From positions 4,464,001 to 4,528,000 of the forward strand of contig CP099652.1 in NCBI GenBank assembly GCA_024123955.1: 64,000 nucleotides of DNA, written 5' to 3'. The stretch's first letter is position 1. Each line of letters begins with the position of its first letter. The stretch comes from Oxalobacteraceae bacterium OTU3CINTB1. Lineage in GTDB: Bacteria; Pseudomonadota; Gammaproteobacteria; Burkholderiales; Burkholderiaceae_D. This document shows, piece by piece, positions 27,620 to 35,784 of the stretch. Below the pieces are notes generated by a model, which ran no database searches, had not been told where the DNA came from, and was given only the letters and a program-made list of their open reading frames with translations. A program made the position numbers and the translations under genes.

Positions 27620-27981
27620 GCAAAATCCACGCATGCACTCAATTCATTAACGTGATGGTGAAAGTCAAGGCTGGCGCCGTATCAGGAACTTATGACGTAC
27701 ACACGGCCCCCGAAATGCCATGTGTGACGCAGAAAGACACCGTTATCAACTATCAAATCTATGATGATGACCATCAGGGAATCGTCTTTACAGGAATGAT
27801 CATCCAAACCTTGGGGAATGACCAATTGAGCGCTGCAGTGGTTAGTCTCAGTGGCAAGCAATTGACTTTTACGGACGCCAATACATCAAAAGTCGATATC
27901 AGCTTTAAGCTGACTTTCAAAACTGCGAGTGGCGTCGAATTTATGCATGACCCCCAAGTCAAAAACGATCCGCAGGCTTAA
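27616..27981 (+). CDS. Small DP-EP family-like protein
   Basis: 121 residues, ATGA overlap with the STAND gene, hence coupled. Beta-rich, no signal peptide, ending in SGVEFMHDPQVKNDPQA. The repeated-strand layout and the closing DPQxxNxP motif resemble the small DP-EP family proteins of unknown function; I recall this family from general annotation and cannot verify it here. AT-richer than the chromosome average. It is a candidate output or ligand partner of the STAND protein. Confidence 0.65.
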   Translation: MSKIHACTQFINVMVKVKAGAVSGTYDVHTAPEMPCVTQKDTVINYQIYDDDHQGIVFTGMIIQTLGNDQLSAAVVSLSGKQLTFTDANTSKVDISFKLTFKTASGVEFMHDPQVKNDPQA

Positions 27982-28066
27982 TTATTTTTCCTCGTAGGGC
28001 TGTGAGTACCGCAGCCTTACAGCTCTTGTAGTACATTAGACCTCGAATCAGTCGTTGAGCCTAGCC

Positions 28067-29026
28067 ATGCCACCAGCACGCGCCTTACAATTCAAATCCA
28101 CCGAATACAGCGGCCAACACCCCGGCACGCGCCTGATCGTCACCGGCGCCGTCCACGGCAACGAAATCTGCGGCACCAAGGCCATCCAGCGCGTGATGCA
28201 GGAACTCGACGCCGGCAAGCTCGTCATCCGCAACGGCGCCGTCACTTTCGTTCCGATCGCGAACCCACTGGCCTACGCAAAAGGCGAACGCTTCGGCGAA
28301 CGCAACCTGAACCGCAATCTCTTCCCCAACGAAAACCCACAAGATTTCGAGGACCGCGTCGCCAACTGGCTGTGCCCCCTCCTCGCCCGCCACGACGTGC
28401 TGCTCGATCTCCACTCGTTCAAAGCCTCCGGCGAACCCTTCGTCATGGTCGGCCCGCGCAACAACGACGGTCCGCTTGAACCCTTCCGACACGAACAACA
28501 GGAACGCGCGATGGCGCGCCGCTTGGGCGTGCGCCGCTTCGTCGACGGCTGGCTGCGCACCTACGGCGCCGGCGTGCAACGCCGCCTGCGCGGCGACAGC
28601 CAACTGGAAACCGTCCTGCGCTACGGCATGGGCACCACCGAATACATGCGCAGCACCGGCGGCTACGCGCTCACGCTCGAGTGCGGCGAGCACACCGATC
28701 CGCAAGCACCCGAAGTCGCCTACCGCGCCATCATGAATACCCTGGCCTTCCTCGGCCTGATCGACGCTCCCTCCCCGCAGCCGATCGCCGACGAGGCAAT
28801 GGAGGCGCTGAGCATGGTCGCCGTCTACGACAAGGTCAGCGCGGACGATACCTTTACCCGCGCCTGGTCGAGCTTCGATCCGGTCCGCAAGGACGAGCAG
28901 ATCGGCACGCGCGCCGACGGCACGCCGGTGCTGGCCGAGTTCGACGGCCGCATCCTGTTCCCCGACAGCGCGGCCGGCGCCAACAGCGAGTGGTACTACC
29001 TCACCCGCGCCAACCCAATCTTCTGA
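28067..29026 (+). CDS. Succinylglutamate desuccinylase/aspartoacylase family protein
   Basis: 319 residues from the ATG at 28067 (a TTG lies four codons upstream). Zinc carboxypeptidase-like fold of the AstE/AspA family: the zinc ligands are visible in TGAVHGNEICGT (His and Glu) and in DVLLDLHSFKASG (His), with RNLNRNLFP in between. These enzymes release an acyl group from an N-acyl amino acid or deacylate a related amide. No arginine-degradation genes are nearby, so the substrate is open. Confidence 0.9.
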   Translation: MPPARALQFKSTEYSGQHPGTRLIVTGAVHGNEICGTKAIQRVMQELDAGKLVIRNGAVTFVPIANPLAYAKGERFGERNLNRNLFPNENPQDFEDRVANWLCPLLARHDVLLDLHSFKASGEPFVMVGPRNNDGPLEPFRHEQQERAMARRLGVRRFVDGWLRTYGAGVQRRLRGDSQLETVLRYGMGTTEYMRSTGGYALTLECGEHTDPQAPEVAYRAIMNTLAFLGLIDAPSPQPIADEAMEALSMVAVYDKVSADDTFTRAWSSFDPVRKDEQIGTRADGTPVLAEFDGRILFPDSAAGANSEWYYLTRANPIF

Positions 29027-29045
29027 CCCCGACGCGCGGTAAATC

Positions 29046-29363
29046 TCAGGTGGTGGTGAGCTTGAGCCCGATGATGCCGCCGACGATCATGGCGATGCAC
29101 GCCAGCCGCACCGCGCTGGCCGGCTCGTTGAGCGCGACGATGCCGTAGATGACGGTGCCGACCGTGCCGATGCCGGTCCAGATCGCGTAAGCCGTGCCCA
29201 GCGGAAGCGTGCGCAACGCCAGGCCCAGCATGCCTATGCTGCCCAGCATCGCGGTCAAGGTCCACAAGGTCGGCATCAGCTTGGTGAAGCCGTGCGTGTA
29301 TTTGAGTCCGACCGCCCAGGTGACTTCCAGCAGGCCGGCGATGATGAGGATGATCCAGGTCAT
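29046..29363 (-). CDS. sugE: SMR family guanidinium/quaternary ammonium exporter SugE
   Basis: 105 residues from the ATG at 29363, the exact SugE/Gdx length. Four membrane helices, with the SMR-type Glu in the first ([20 protein letters not shown]) and [20 protein letters not shown] in the third. Gdx-type SugE proteins export guanidinium with proton exchange. The leader carries two ACGA hairpins of the guanidine-II riboswitch, which supports guanidinium as the true substrate. Confidence 0.95.
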   Translation of the reverse strand: MTWIILIIAGLLEVTWAVGLKYTHGFTKLMPTLWTLTAMLGSIGMLGLALRTLPLGTAYAIWTGIGTVGTVIYGIVALNEPASAVRLACIAMIVGGIIGLKLTTT

Positions 29364-29379
29364 TGCAACTCCAGTTCGC

Positions 29380-29449
29380 GACAGGGTCGTCCCCGCCTGA
29401 AAGCGCCGATGCGGACGCCGCGCTCCTCGGTGGCGGGGTCGTCCCCGCC
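29380..29449 (-). promoter_or_regulatory. Guanidine-II (mini-ykkC) riboswitch
   Basis: Two hairpins read on the minus strand, each with an ACGA loop: GGCGGGG-ACGA-CCCCGCC (29449-29432, perfect) and GGCGGGG-ACGA-CCCTGTC (about 29397-29381, seven pairs with two G-U). The second lies just before the GGAG ribosome-binding site of sugE. Paired ACGR-loop hairpins ahead of an SMR gene are the definition of this class; guanidine binding opens translation. Confidence 0.92.
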
Positions 29450-29465
29450 GGAGCTGTGAGCCGAA

Positions 29466-29495
29466 ACTATACCAGTTGCAACAAAATGATGTCCA
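29466..29495 (-). promoter_or_regulatory. Promoter of the sugE riboswitch transcript
   Basis: On the minus strand: -35 TGGACA, 18-base spacer, -10 TATAGT, about 15 bases ahead of the first riboswitch hairpin. Confidence 0.65.
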
Positions 29496-29548
29496 TAGAA
29501 GCCTTGCCTCGGTGATAATCATCTCTTAACTAAAAAAAAGGAGCGACC

Positions 29549-29908
29549 ATGCTTTTGCTGGCCCAGATCGTCACCGCCGTCGTGGCACTGATACACATCT
29601 ATATCGTCCTGCTGGAGACGGCGCTGTTCGACACGCGCGGACGCAAGGTATTCGGCCTGAGCAAGGAAAAAGCCGACATCGTGCGGCCGGCCATGTCCAA
29701 CCAGGGTTGCTACAACGGCTTTCTGGTCGCCGCGCTGGTGATCGGCTTCGTCCATCCGAATCCGGCGATTGCATCGGCCTTCACGGTCTTCGGCCTGTGC
29801 TGTGTGGCAGTGGCCGGCGTGTGGGGCGGCCTGACTGTCAAGCGCAGCATCCTGCTGATCCAGACGCTGCCGGCGGTGATCGCACTGGCGCTGCATTTCG
29901 CGGCCTGA
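29549..29908 (+). CDS. DUF1304 family membrane protein
   Basis: 119 residues with four membrane helices and the family features IHIYIVLLETALFDTRGRKVFGLSKE and NQGCYNGFLVAALV. DUF1304 proteins are small inner-membrane proteins of unknown role. An AAAAGGAG ribosome-binding site precedes the ATG. It is divergent from sugE. Confidence 0.9.
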   Translation: MLLLAQIVTAVVALIHIYIVLLETALFDTRGRKVFGLSKEKADIVRPAMSNQGCYNGFLVAALVIGFVHPNPAIASAFTVFGLCCVAVAGVWGGLTVKRSILLIQTLPAVIALALHFAA

Positions 29909-30010
29909 GGCAGACCGGAACCTTCGGCAGAGAATCCCCCTCCAAATGCAGATTGTCATTTCGTTCACAACCATGAAACAATCGTCAGACACCTGGACCG
30001 GGAGACGATC

Positions 30011-30619
30011 ATGCAACAGAACAGTTGTCCGCCGTTCGAACGGGAGCTGGCGTTCGGCCCCTTCCGCCTGATGCCATCCTGCCGCAGCCTGCTTAACGAT
30101 GGCCGGCCGATACCGCTGAGCGGGCGCGCTTTCGATCTGTTGCTGGCCTTGGTGGAGCGGGCCGGGGAAGTCGTCAGCAAGGAAGAACTGATAGCGCGCG
30201 TCTGGCCCCGCACCGTCGTTGAGGAAAACAATCTGCGGGTGCATGTCGGCACGTTGCGCAAGGCGCTGGCGGGCGACCCGAGCGGCATTCGATACATTGA
30301 GAACGTCGTCGGCCGGGGTTACAGCTTCGTCGCGCCGGTGACCCGTCCGGCCCACGCCACGGTGCAGCATAACCTGAAGCTTCGACGCGACATTCTCGGA
30401 GGCGACCCAACCCTCGAACAATTGACAACGCTCTGCCACGAGCATCGGTGCGTCACCATCGTCGGTGCGGGCGGCATGGGCAAGACCACAGTCGCGCTGA
30501 TGGTAGCTGAGGCGCTGATGCCGATCTTCGGCACGCGGATCTACTTTGCGGACACCGGCCCGGCCGCCGACGACCGAAAAATGCGCCGCCGCCGAGGCCA
30601 CGGCGTGCGGCGGCGATGA
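30011..30619 (+). pseudogene. Truncated winged-helix/STAND ATPase regulator
   Basis: 202 residues. Residues 15-112 are an intact OmpR-type winged helix (LVERAGEVVSKEELIARVWP, IENVVGRGYSFVAPV). A P-loop follows (VTIVGAGGMGKTTVALMV, about 148-165), as in the roughly 900-residue family of winged-helix/NB-ARC-like ATPases with TPR tails. The protein then breaks off in an Arg-rich nonsense tail; NTPase remainder and sensor are missing. The stop codon lies inside a strong hairpin. It may be a deletion remnant; a shortened DNA-binding protein is possible. Confidence 0.75.
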
Positions 30620-30637
30620 CATCCTTTCATCGCCGCC
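30609..30637. terminator. Strong hairpin at a convergent gene junction
   Basis: Perfect 11-base arms GGCGGCGATGA and TCATCGCCGCC with a seven-base loop. It overlaps the stop codon of the truncated regulator and lies 36 bases beyond the stop of the convergent membrane-protein gene. There is no T run, so factor-independent termination is uncertain. Confidence 0.6.
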
Positions 30638-30672
30638 TATCCATGACGGCTTGAGCGAGGTCCGCGCAGTAT

Positions 30673-31164
30673 TCAGGCCACCGCTGCTCGGGCAACAGGC
30701 TTGCGGGCGAGCTGATTCAGCCGGCGCACTTGCAAGGTCGCGCCGATGACGAACAGCACGAACATCACGCCGGTGATGACCTTGAGCTCCGGCGCCTCGG
30801 CGTTCGGAAGGATCGGCGCGCCCATCGGCACGCGGGTCAAGGTCTCGGTCGCGGCGGGGATCATGTGGAAGAAGAACGTCAACGACAGCAGCACCACTTG
30901 CAGCGCCGGCTTGGCCGCCAACTTCCACGCCACCGCCAGCACCAGCAAAGTGATCACGCCGAGCGCGTGCGGCTTGCCGAAGCCGCCATGCTGGAAGATG
31001 CCGAAGCCGGTCAGGCAGGTCAGTATGGTTGTGACGAGATAAGTCTTGCCGGCGCCGTTGCCCAGGTCGATGCGCTTGTCGCGGACGAAGCCGACGATGC
31101 CGGCGCCGACGGCGACCAGGCTGATGAGTGTGTGGATAACGCCAAGCGTCGTCAGGCCGAACAT
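30673..31164 (-). CDS. Hypothetical inner-membrane protein
   Basis: 163 residues with about five hydrophobic segments (TLGVIHTLISLVAVGAGIVGFV; LVTTILTCLTGFGIF; ALGVITLLVLAVAWKLA; VVLLSLTFFFHMIPAATE; VITGVMFVLFVIGATL). Family not firmly recognised; similar proteins are common in proteobacteria as unnamed membrane proteins. AAGGAG precedes the ATG on the minus strand. A role cannot be given. Confidence 0.75.
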   Translation of the reverse strand: MFGLTTLGVIHTLISLVAVGAGIVGFVRDKRIDLGNGAGKTYLVTTILTCLTGFGIFQHGGFGKPHALGVITLLVLAVAWKLAAKPALQVVLLSLTFFFHMIPAATETLTRVPMGAPILPNAEAPELKVITGVMFVLFVIGATLQVRRLNQLARKPVARAAVA

Positions 31165-31263
31165 GGTTTACTCCTTGTCGCGGGGATCGGGGGTAGGACC
31201 ATGTTAGGCGCGCCGCATCGGACGGCGCGAGTAAAACAATATAAATTGGTGTGAAGCGAAAGC

Positions 31264-32340
31264 TCAGCTCCCCAGCGGCGGCTTGACCACGGCGACCGCC
31301 ATGCTCGGCAACGCGATGGTCTGCACCACCACCGGCGGTGTCTCGGTCTGCGGCCGCGCGCCGCTGCCGCGCAGCGCCAGCAGCCAACCGATGCCGTCGA
31401 ACCAGAACGGCGCGCCCAGCGACGAGGCGAAGGCGGTGACGATCCAGCCCATCAGCGCGAACGCGAGCGCGCCCAGGAAGGCGGCCACGCCCTTGCCGGC
31501 GGCGGCGTCAAAGCGCGCCGACGGCCAGCCGATCGGCAGCTTTTCCACCATCTGCCATTCCTTTTTGGCGATGGCGGCCCGCTCCATCGGCGTAACGGTA
31601 GGCGCGTCGGCGGCCGGCGCAACGGGCGGCACGGGCGGCTTCACGCGGCCGCTGGCGACGCCGTCGGCGCCCTGCTGCGCCAGCTCGGCCGCCACCTGGT
31701 CGTCACCCCACAGGCGCTTGCTCAATTCGATGGCGTCGATGTTCATCGAGGCGGCGTAGAACAGGCCGACGCAAAACAGCACCAGCTGCGAGCGCCGCTT
31801 GTACCAGCCGGTGATGCGCTCCATCACCGTTTCGTACCAGATGCGCACGGCGTTTTCCAAAGCCGCCACATCGTCCGGGCCCTCGCCCATGATCGCCAGC
31901 AAGGTGCGGGTCAAGCCCTCGTTGCCGACCTGCGCCAGCAGCATCGCCGCCGTCTGCGTCTTGCCGTATTTGGACGTCAGGGTCGATACAAAGGCGCGTG
32001 CGAAGATGGTCGACGGAATGTACGACGGCATGCGCCCTTGCTGCGCCATGCCCTGGATCAGCGGATGCTCCATGACGGCGGCGGTCAGCGAACCGGCGCC
32101 CAGCTTGTCGAGCCCGAAGCCGGTGTCGATGCGCAGCAGCCGCTTGATCGATGGGATGATGCCGCGCAGGCGCGGCTTGCCGGCGGGCTCGTGCAGCATC
32201 GTCAACACGCCGTCGAGCAACACCTTGGCGCGCGTCTGGAACAGCGAGGCGATCGCCTCGCGCGTCGCGCTGCATAGCAGGCTCACGGCCAGGAAGGTGT
32301 ACGACAAGCCGATGGCCACATCCAGATAATGACTTGACAT
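31264..32340 (-). CDS. Uncharacterised membrane protein
   Basis: 358 residues. A membrane helix at the N-terminus (YLDVAIGLSYTFLAVSLLCSATREAI), another near 190-210 and a pair near 285-320; a long cytoplasmic-like loop is rich in Pro/Ala. The segment SLGAPFWFDGIGWLLALRGSGA is a recurring motif in this unnamed family. Function unknown. Divergent from the arsR-type gene; their shared 174-base gap contains several palindromes. Confidence 0.72.
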   Translation of the reverse strand: MSSHYLDVAIGLSYTFLAVSLLCSATREAIASLFQTRAKVLLDGVLTMLHEPAGKPRLRGIIPSIKRLLRIDTGFGLDKLGAGSLTAAVMEHPLIQGMAQQGRMPSYIPSTIFARAFVSTLTSKYGKTQTAAMLLAQVGNEGLTRTLLAIMGEGPDDVAALENAVRIWYETVMERITGWYKRRSQLVLFCVGLFYAASMNIDAIELSKRLWGDDQVAAELAQQGADGVASGRVKPPVPPVAPAADAPTVTPMERAAIAKKEWQMVEKLPIGWPSARFDAAAGKGVAAFLGALAFALMGWIVTAFASSLGAPFWFDGIGWLLALRGSGARPQTETPPVVVQTIALPSMAVAVVKPPLGS

Positions 32341-32425
32341 ACAGCCCCCGTTAGAATTCGATCAATGTTCCAGTAACATAATGGATTTTTCGGCCGCAAG
32401 CCAGCCGCGAGCACGAATTTCTTAT

Positions 32426-32476
32426 ATATCGTAAGATACCGATATTGAAATCGTAAAAATACGATACATATATCGT
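32426..32476. promoter_or_regulatory. Cluster of three operator-like palindromes
   Basis: Three inverted repeats built on the same core: ATATCG/CGATAT (32426-32445), ATCGTA/TACGAT (32450-32465) and ACGATA/TATCGT (32461-32476, overlapping the second). They lie 40-90 bases before the ArsR-type gene and after the start of the divergent membrane-protein gene, fitting sites for the ArsR-type repressor. Confidence 0.6.
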
Positions 32477-32514
32477 CATAAGCCGATTTCATTTTTGACC
32501 CAGGTGAACCTCAG

Positions 32515-32805
32515 ATGGACATAGACGCGATACACAAAGCCCTCGCCAACCCGATGCGGCGCCAGATCCTGGCGTGGCTGAAGGACCCGGAGCAATATTT
32601 TCCGGAGCAGGCGCACCCGCACAAGTTCGGCGTGTGCGCGGGCCAGATCGACCATCGCGCCGCGCTGTCGCAATCGACCGTGTCGGCCCACTTGTCCATT
32701 CTGCTCAAGGCCGGCCTGATCACGTCCCACCGGGTCGGGCAATGGAACTACTTTAAACGCGATGAGGCCACGATCCAGGCCTTCATCGACCAAATGACAC
32801 TATAG
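32515..32805 (+). CDS. ArsR family transcriptional regulator
   Basis: 96 residues with an ArsR/SmtB winged helix: IHKALANPMRRQILAWLKDPE at the start, SQSTVSAHLSILLKAGLITSHRVGQWNYFKRDE as recognition helix and wing. A single Cys (FGVCAGQ) is present, so a classical metal site is unlikely and a redox or electrophile signal is more plausible. The old-yellow-enzyme gene follows after ten bases, making this a likely self-regulated pair. Confidence 0.92.
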   Translation: MDIDAIHKALANPMRRQILAWLKDPEQYFPEQAHPHKFGVCAGQIDHRAALSQSTVSAHLSILLKAGLITSHRVGQWNYFKRDEATIQAFIDQMTL

Positions 32806-32815
32806 GAAATTCGAC

Positions 32816-33871
32816 ATGGCTAACCTCTTCGACCCGATCACCATCGGCGACCTCACGCTGAAAAACCGCATCATCATGGCGCCGCTGACGCGCGCCCGCG
32901 CCATCGGCGGCGCCCGCGTGCCGAACGCGCTGATGGCCAAGTACTACGAGCAGCGCGCCAGCGCCGGGCTGATCCTGAGCGAGGCCACCTCGGTCACGCC
33001 GCAGGGCGTGGGCTACGCCGACACGCCCGGCCTGTGGTCGGACGAGCAGGTCGAGGGCTGGAAGGAAGTGACGGCGGCTGTGCACAAGGCCGGCGGCGTA
33101 ATCTTCGCGCAACTGTGGCACGTGGGCCGCATCTCCGATCCGGAGCTGCTGAACGGCGACGCGCCGGTGGCGCCAAGCGCGATCGCGGCCGAAGGCCACG
33201 TCAGCCTGCTGCGTCCGATGCGCGCCTACCCGGTGCCGCGCGCGCTTGAAACGGAAGAGTTGGCCGGCATCGTCGCCGCCTACAAGAAAGGCGCGGAAAA
33301 CGCCAAAAAGGCCGGCTTCGATGGCGTGGAAATCCACGGCGCCAACGGCTACCTGCTCGATCAGTTCCTGCAGGACAAAACCAACCAGCGCACCGACAAC
33401 TACGGCGGCTCGATCGAAAACCGCGCGCGCCTGATGCTGGAAGTGACCGATGCGTGCATCGAGGTGTGGGGCGCGGACCGCGTCGGCATGCACCTGGCGC
33501 CGCGCCGCGACGCGCACGACATGGGCGACTCCGATCCGGCCGCCACGTTCGGCTACGTCGCGCGCGAGCTGGGCAAGCGCAAGATCGCCTTCATCTGCGC
33601 GCGCGAAGCGGTGGGCGAGGACAGCCTGGGACCGTTGCTGAAGAAGGAGTTCGGCGGCGTCTACATCGCCAACGAAAGCCTGGACAAGCAGACCGCCCAG
33701 AAGTTGCTGGACGCCGGCACCGCCGACGCGGTCGCCTTCGGCAAGGCCTTCATCTCGAATCCGGATTTGCCGCGCCGCCTGCAAACCGAAGCGCCGCTGA
33801 ACGAGTGGAAGCCGGAGACGTTCTACGGCCAGGACGGCGTCGGTTACACCGACTATCCAGCCTTGGCGTAA
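32816..33871 (+). CDS. Old yellow enzyme family alkene reductase
   Basis: 351 residues. FMN-dependent TIM barrel: LFDPITIGDLTLKNRIIMAPLTRARA, IFAQLWHVGRIS, GFDGVEIHGANGYLLDQFLQDKTNQRTDNYGGSIENRARL with the substrate-binding His-Gly-Ala-Asn region. It reduces activated C=C bonds (and nitro esters in NemA-like members) with NAD(P)H. Under probable control of the adjacent ArsR regulator, as in electrophile-response systems of the NemRA type, though that one uses TetR. Confidence 0.95.
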   Translation: MANLFDPITIGDLTLKNRIIMAPLTRARAIGGARVPNALMAKYYEQRASAGLILSEATSVTPQGVGYADTPGLWSDEQVEGWKEVTAAVHKAGGVIFAQLWHVGRISDPELLNGDAPVAPSAIAAEGHVSLLRPMRAYPVPRALETEELAGIVAAYKKGAENAKKAGFDGVEIHGANGYLLDQFLQDKTNQRTDNYGGSIENRARLMLEVTDACIEVWGADRVGMHLAPRRDAHDMGDSDPAATFGYVARELGKRKIAFICAREAVGEDSLGPLLKKEFGGVYIANESLDKQTAQKLLDAGTADAVAFGKAFISNPDLPRRLQTEAPLNEWKPETFYGQDGVGYTDYPALA

Positions 33872-33879
33872 CCCCGCCG

Positions 33880-33956
33880 GGGGTCAAGTCTGACATTCCG
33901 ACAGGAGCTCAACAGCGCAGAGGTCCAGTCCGTGTACGAATGTCAGACTTGACCCC
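33880..33956. repeat. 77-bp element with 19-bp inverted ends
   Basis: Perfect arms GGGGTCAAGTCTGACATTC (33880-33898) and its complement (33938-33956) around a 39-base centre. It lies between two convergent genes. GGGGTCA-type inverted repeats of this design are common dispersed elements in beta- and gammaproteobacteria, possibly mobilised by REP-associated transposases. Confidence 0.85.
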
Positions 33957-33966
33957 GTGGATTGGA

Positions 33967-34929
33967 TCAGCGTGGCTGGGTGTAATTGACCGGCACGTAC
34001 TGATACGCTTTGCCGTGCGCGCGCACGTGTCCCAGCCCGGGGAACGACAGGTGCGCGGCGCCAATCAAATAGCCCCCCTTGGCTGCGGCCGCGAACGCTT
34101 CCTTGCGCTCGGCGATGGCGATCGTGCTGTCGGTGTCGAACTGGATGCCCACGCCCGGATCGTCAAACTGCACACCCTGCACGTGCAGCAAGTCGCCCAA
34201 CAGCACCAGCTTCTGCCCCTTGCTCTCGACCACATACGTGATGTGGCCGACCGTGTGCCCGCCATTGAAGTAGGATTTGATCCCTGGTACCAGCTCCGTA
34301 TTGGCGACGATCGGCTGGAACTTGCCGGCCTTGACGTAGGGATTGATTGACAACATCGGTCCCTGGAAGCCGTCCTTGCCTTCCGGCGGCGCCTTGTCCA
34401 GATTAGCCTGGCTGAGATAGTAATCGGCGTCGAGCTTGCCCGCGCGCACGATGGCGTTCGGGAACACGCGCTGCTCGTTGCTGGCCAGACCGCCGACGTG
34501 GTCGCTGTGCATGTGCGTGATGTAGATCTCGTCAACCTGCTCCGGCTTGTAGCCGGACGCTTTCAGATTGCCCAGCAACTGCCCCAGCGTCGGACCGAAC
34601 AGGCTGGCGGCGCCCGTGTCGATCAGGACCAACTTGCTGCCGGTGTTGATCAGGAAGCCGTTGACCGACGTTTGAATCGGGCTCTTCTCGAACACCTTGG
34701 CCAGCGCCGCGTCGGTCTTGGCCGGCGGCTGCTTGAGCAGTTTGTTGACCGGCAGGTCCAGGGTGCCGTCGTTCAGCACGGTCACTTCGAAATCGCCCAA
34801 GGTGGTGCGGTAGAAGCCCGGCGCCTGGAACTTGGCCATCGGCGCGCCGGCCTGGGCCGTTGCGGCAGCGAAAGCGCCGGCGATGGCCACGACGACGGCG
34901 GCACGTTGGGTCAATGTTGTCGAGATCAT
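33967..34929 (-). CDS. Secreted MBL-fold metallohydrolase
   Basis: 320 residues. Signal peptide (ending ATAQAG near residue 28) and a metallo-beta-lactamase fold: SVNGFLINTGSKLVLIDTGAA, the zinc motif THMHSDHVGG, the later FNGGHTVGHI and LGDLLHVQ. Lactonases and related hydrolases of the MBL class share this. Not a typical beta-lactamase; the natural substrate is unknown. Stands alone, convergent with the old-yellow-enzyme gene. Confidence 0.92.
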   Translation of the reverse strand: MISTTLTQRAAVVVAIAGAFAAATAQAGAPMAKFQAPGFYRTTLGDFEVTVLNDGTLDLPVNKLLKQPPAKTDAALAKVFEKSPIQTSVNGFLINTGSKLVLIDTGAASLFGPTLGQLLGNLKASGYKPEQVDEIYITHMHSDHVGGLASNEQRVFPNAIVRAGKLDADYYLSQANLDKAPPEGKDGFQGPMLSINPYVKAGKFQPIVANTELVPGIKSYFNGGHTVGHITYVVESKGQKLVLLGDLLHVQGVQFDDPGVGIQFDTDSTIAIAERKEAFAAAAKGGYLIGAAHLSFPGLGHVRAHGKAYQYVPVNYTQPR

Positions 34930-35164
34930 GGGAGCCCTTTTTTTTGAGAATTATCAGGATCGCTACAATACCTCAAATACACTAATTTTGCCTCGGCCCG
35001 TGGCTAATCTGCACCGCCCGCCCACCCCAACGCCGCGCGCGGCCATCCCCGAAGCGCTTGCCCCGTCGAGGTCGCCAATATAGAATGCGTGCGCGGTTTT
35101 TGACCAGGTCCATACCAGCCTGTCAAGAGTGACAAAAAGATAAAACGAAGACAGGGTGGAGTGG

Positions 35165-35782
35165 ATGAGCGATTTTGAATTGAAACCGGCGGCGCTGCCG
35201 ACCTTCTCGCAGCGGCTGTCGTTGCGCTTGCTTAAGCTGGTTGGCTGGCGCGTGCTGTTCCGCCCCCTGCCCGGGCCGCGCGGCATCATGGTGATCTATC
35301 CGCATACGTCGAACTGGGACTTTCCGATCGGGCTGCTGTGCAAATGGGCGCTGAATCTGCCGCTGCGCTTTCTGGCCAAGGACTCGCTGTTCAAGACACC
35401 GTTCGGCAAATGGCTGCGCGCGATCGGCGGCGAGCCGGTCGAACGCGGCACGCCGAGCGGCACCATCAAAACGCAGGCGGCGCGCATGAATGCGGCGGAC
35501 TTTTACTGGATGGGCATCACGCCCGAGGGCACGCGCGCCTATCGCCCCAACTGGAAAAGCGGTTTTTATCACCTGGCGCTGGAGGCCAAGGTGCCGCTGG
35601 TGCTGGTGTATTTCGATTACGCGAGCAAGACATTGGGCATGGTCGACCATGTTTTCCTGACCGGCGACCAGGAAACCGACATGGCCGCCATCCGCGAGGG
35701 CTTCGAAGGCCACAAGGGGCTGTATCCGCAAAATGCGGCGCCGATCGTGCTGTCCGAGCGCCGCGCCGAGCCGCGCGAGTAG
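35165..35782 (+). CDS. Lysophospholipid acyltransferase (PlsC-like) family protein
   Basis: 205 residues from the ATG at 35165. The catalytic HX4D motif is visible (PHTSNWDF, about residue 43) and the glycerol-phosphate acyltransferase block PEGTRAYRPNWKSGFYHLAL. It probably transfers an acyl chain to a lysophospholipid or related lipid at the membrane. The gene is single; the stop is followed closely by the convergent ureJ/hupE gene. Confidence 0.9.
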   Translation: MSDFELKPAALPTFSQRLSLRLLKLVGWRVLFRPLPGPRGIMVIYPHTSNWDFPIGLLCKWALNLPLRFLAKDSLFKTPFGKWLRAIGGEPVERGTPSGTIKTQAARMNAADFYWMGITPEGTRAYRPNWKSGFYHLALEAKVPLVLVYFDYASKTLGMVDHVFLTGDQETDMAAIREGFEGHKGLYPQNAAPIVLSERRAEPRE

Positions 35783-35784
35783 CT

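Noticed and set aside
29519..31387. 622-codon minus-strand frame across several genes
   Set aside because: It crosses DUF1304, the truncated regulator and a membrane-protein gene, and shows no family features.
34930..35164. Intergenic region before the acyltransferase searched for small RNA or leader
   Set aside because: No terminator or conserved structure seen; probably a divergent promoter region only.
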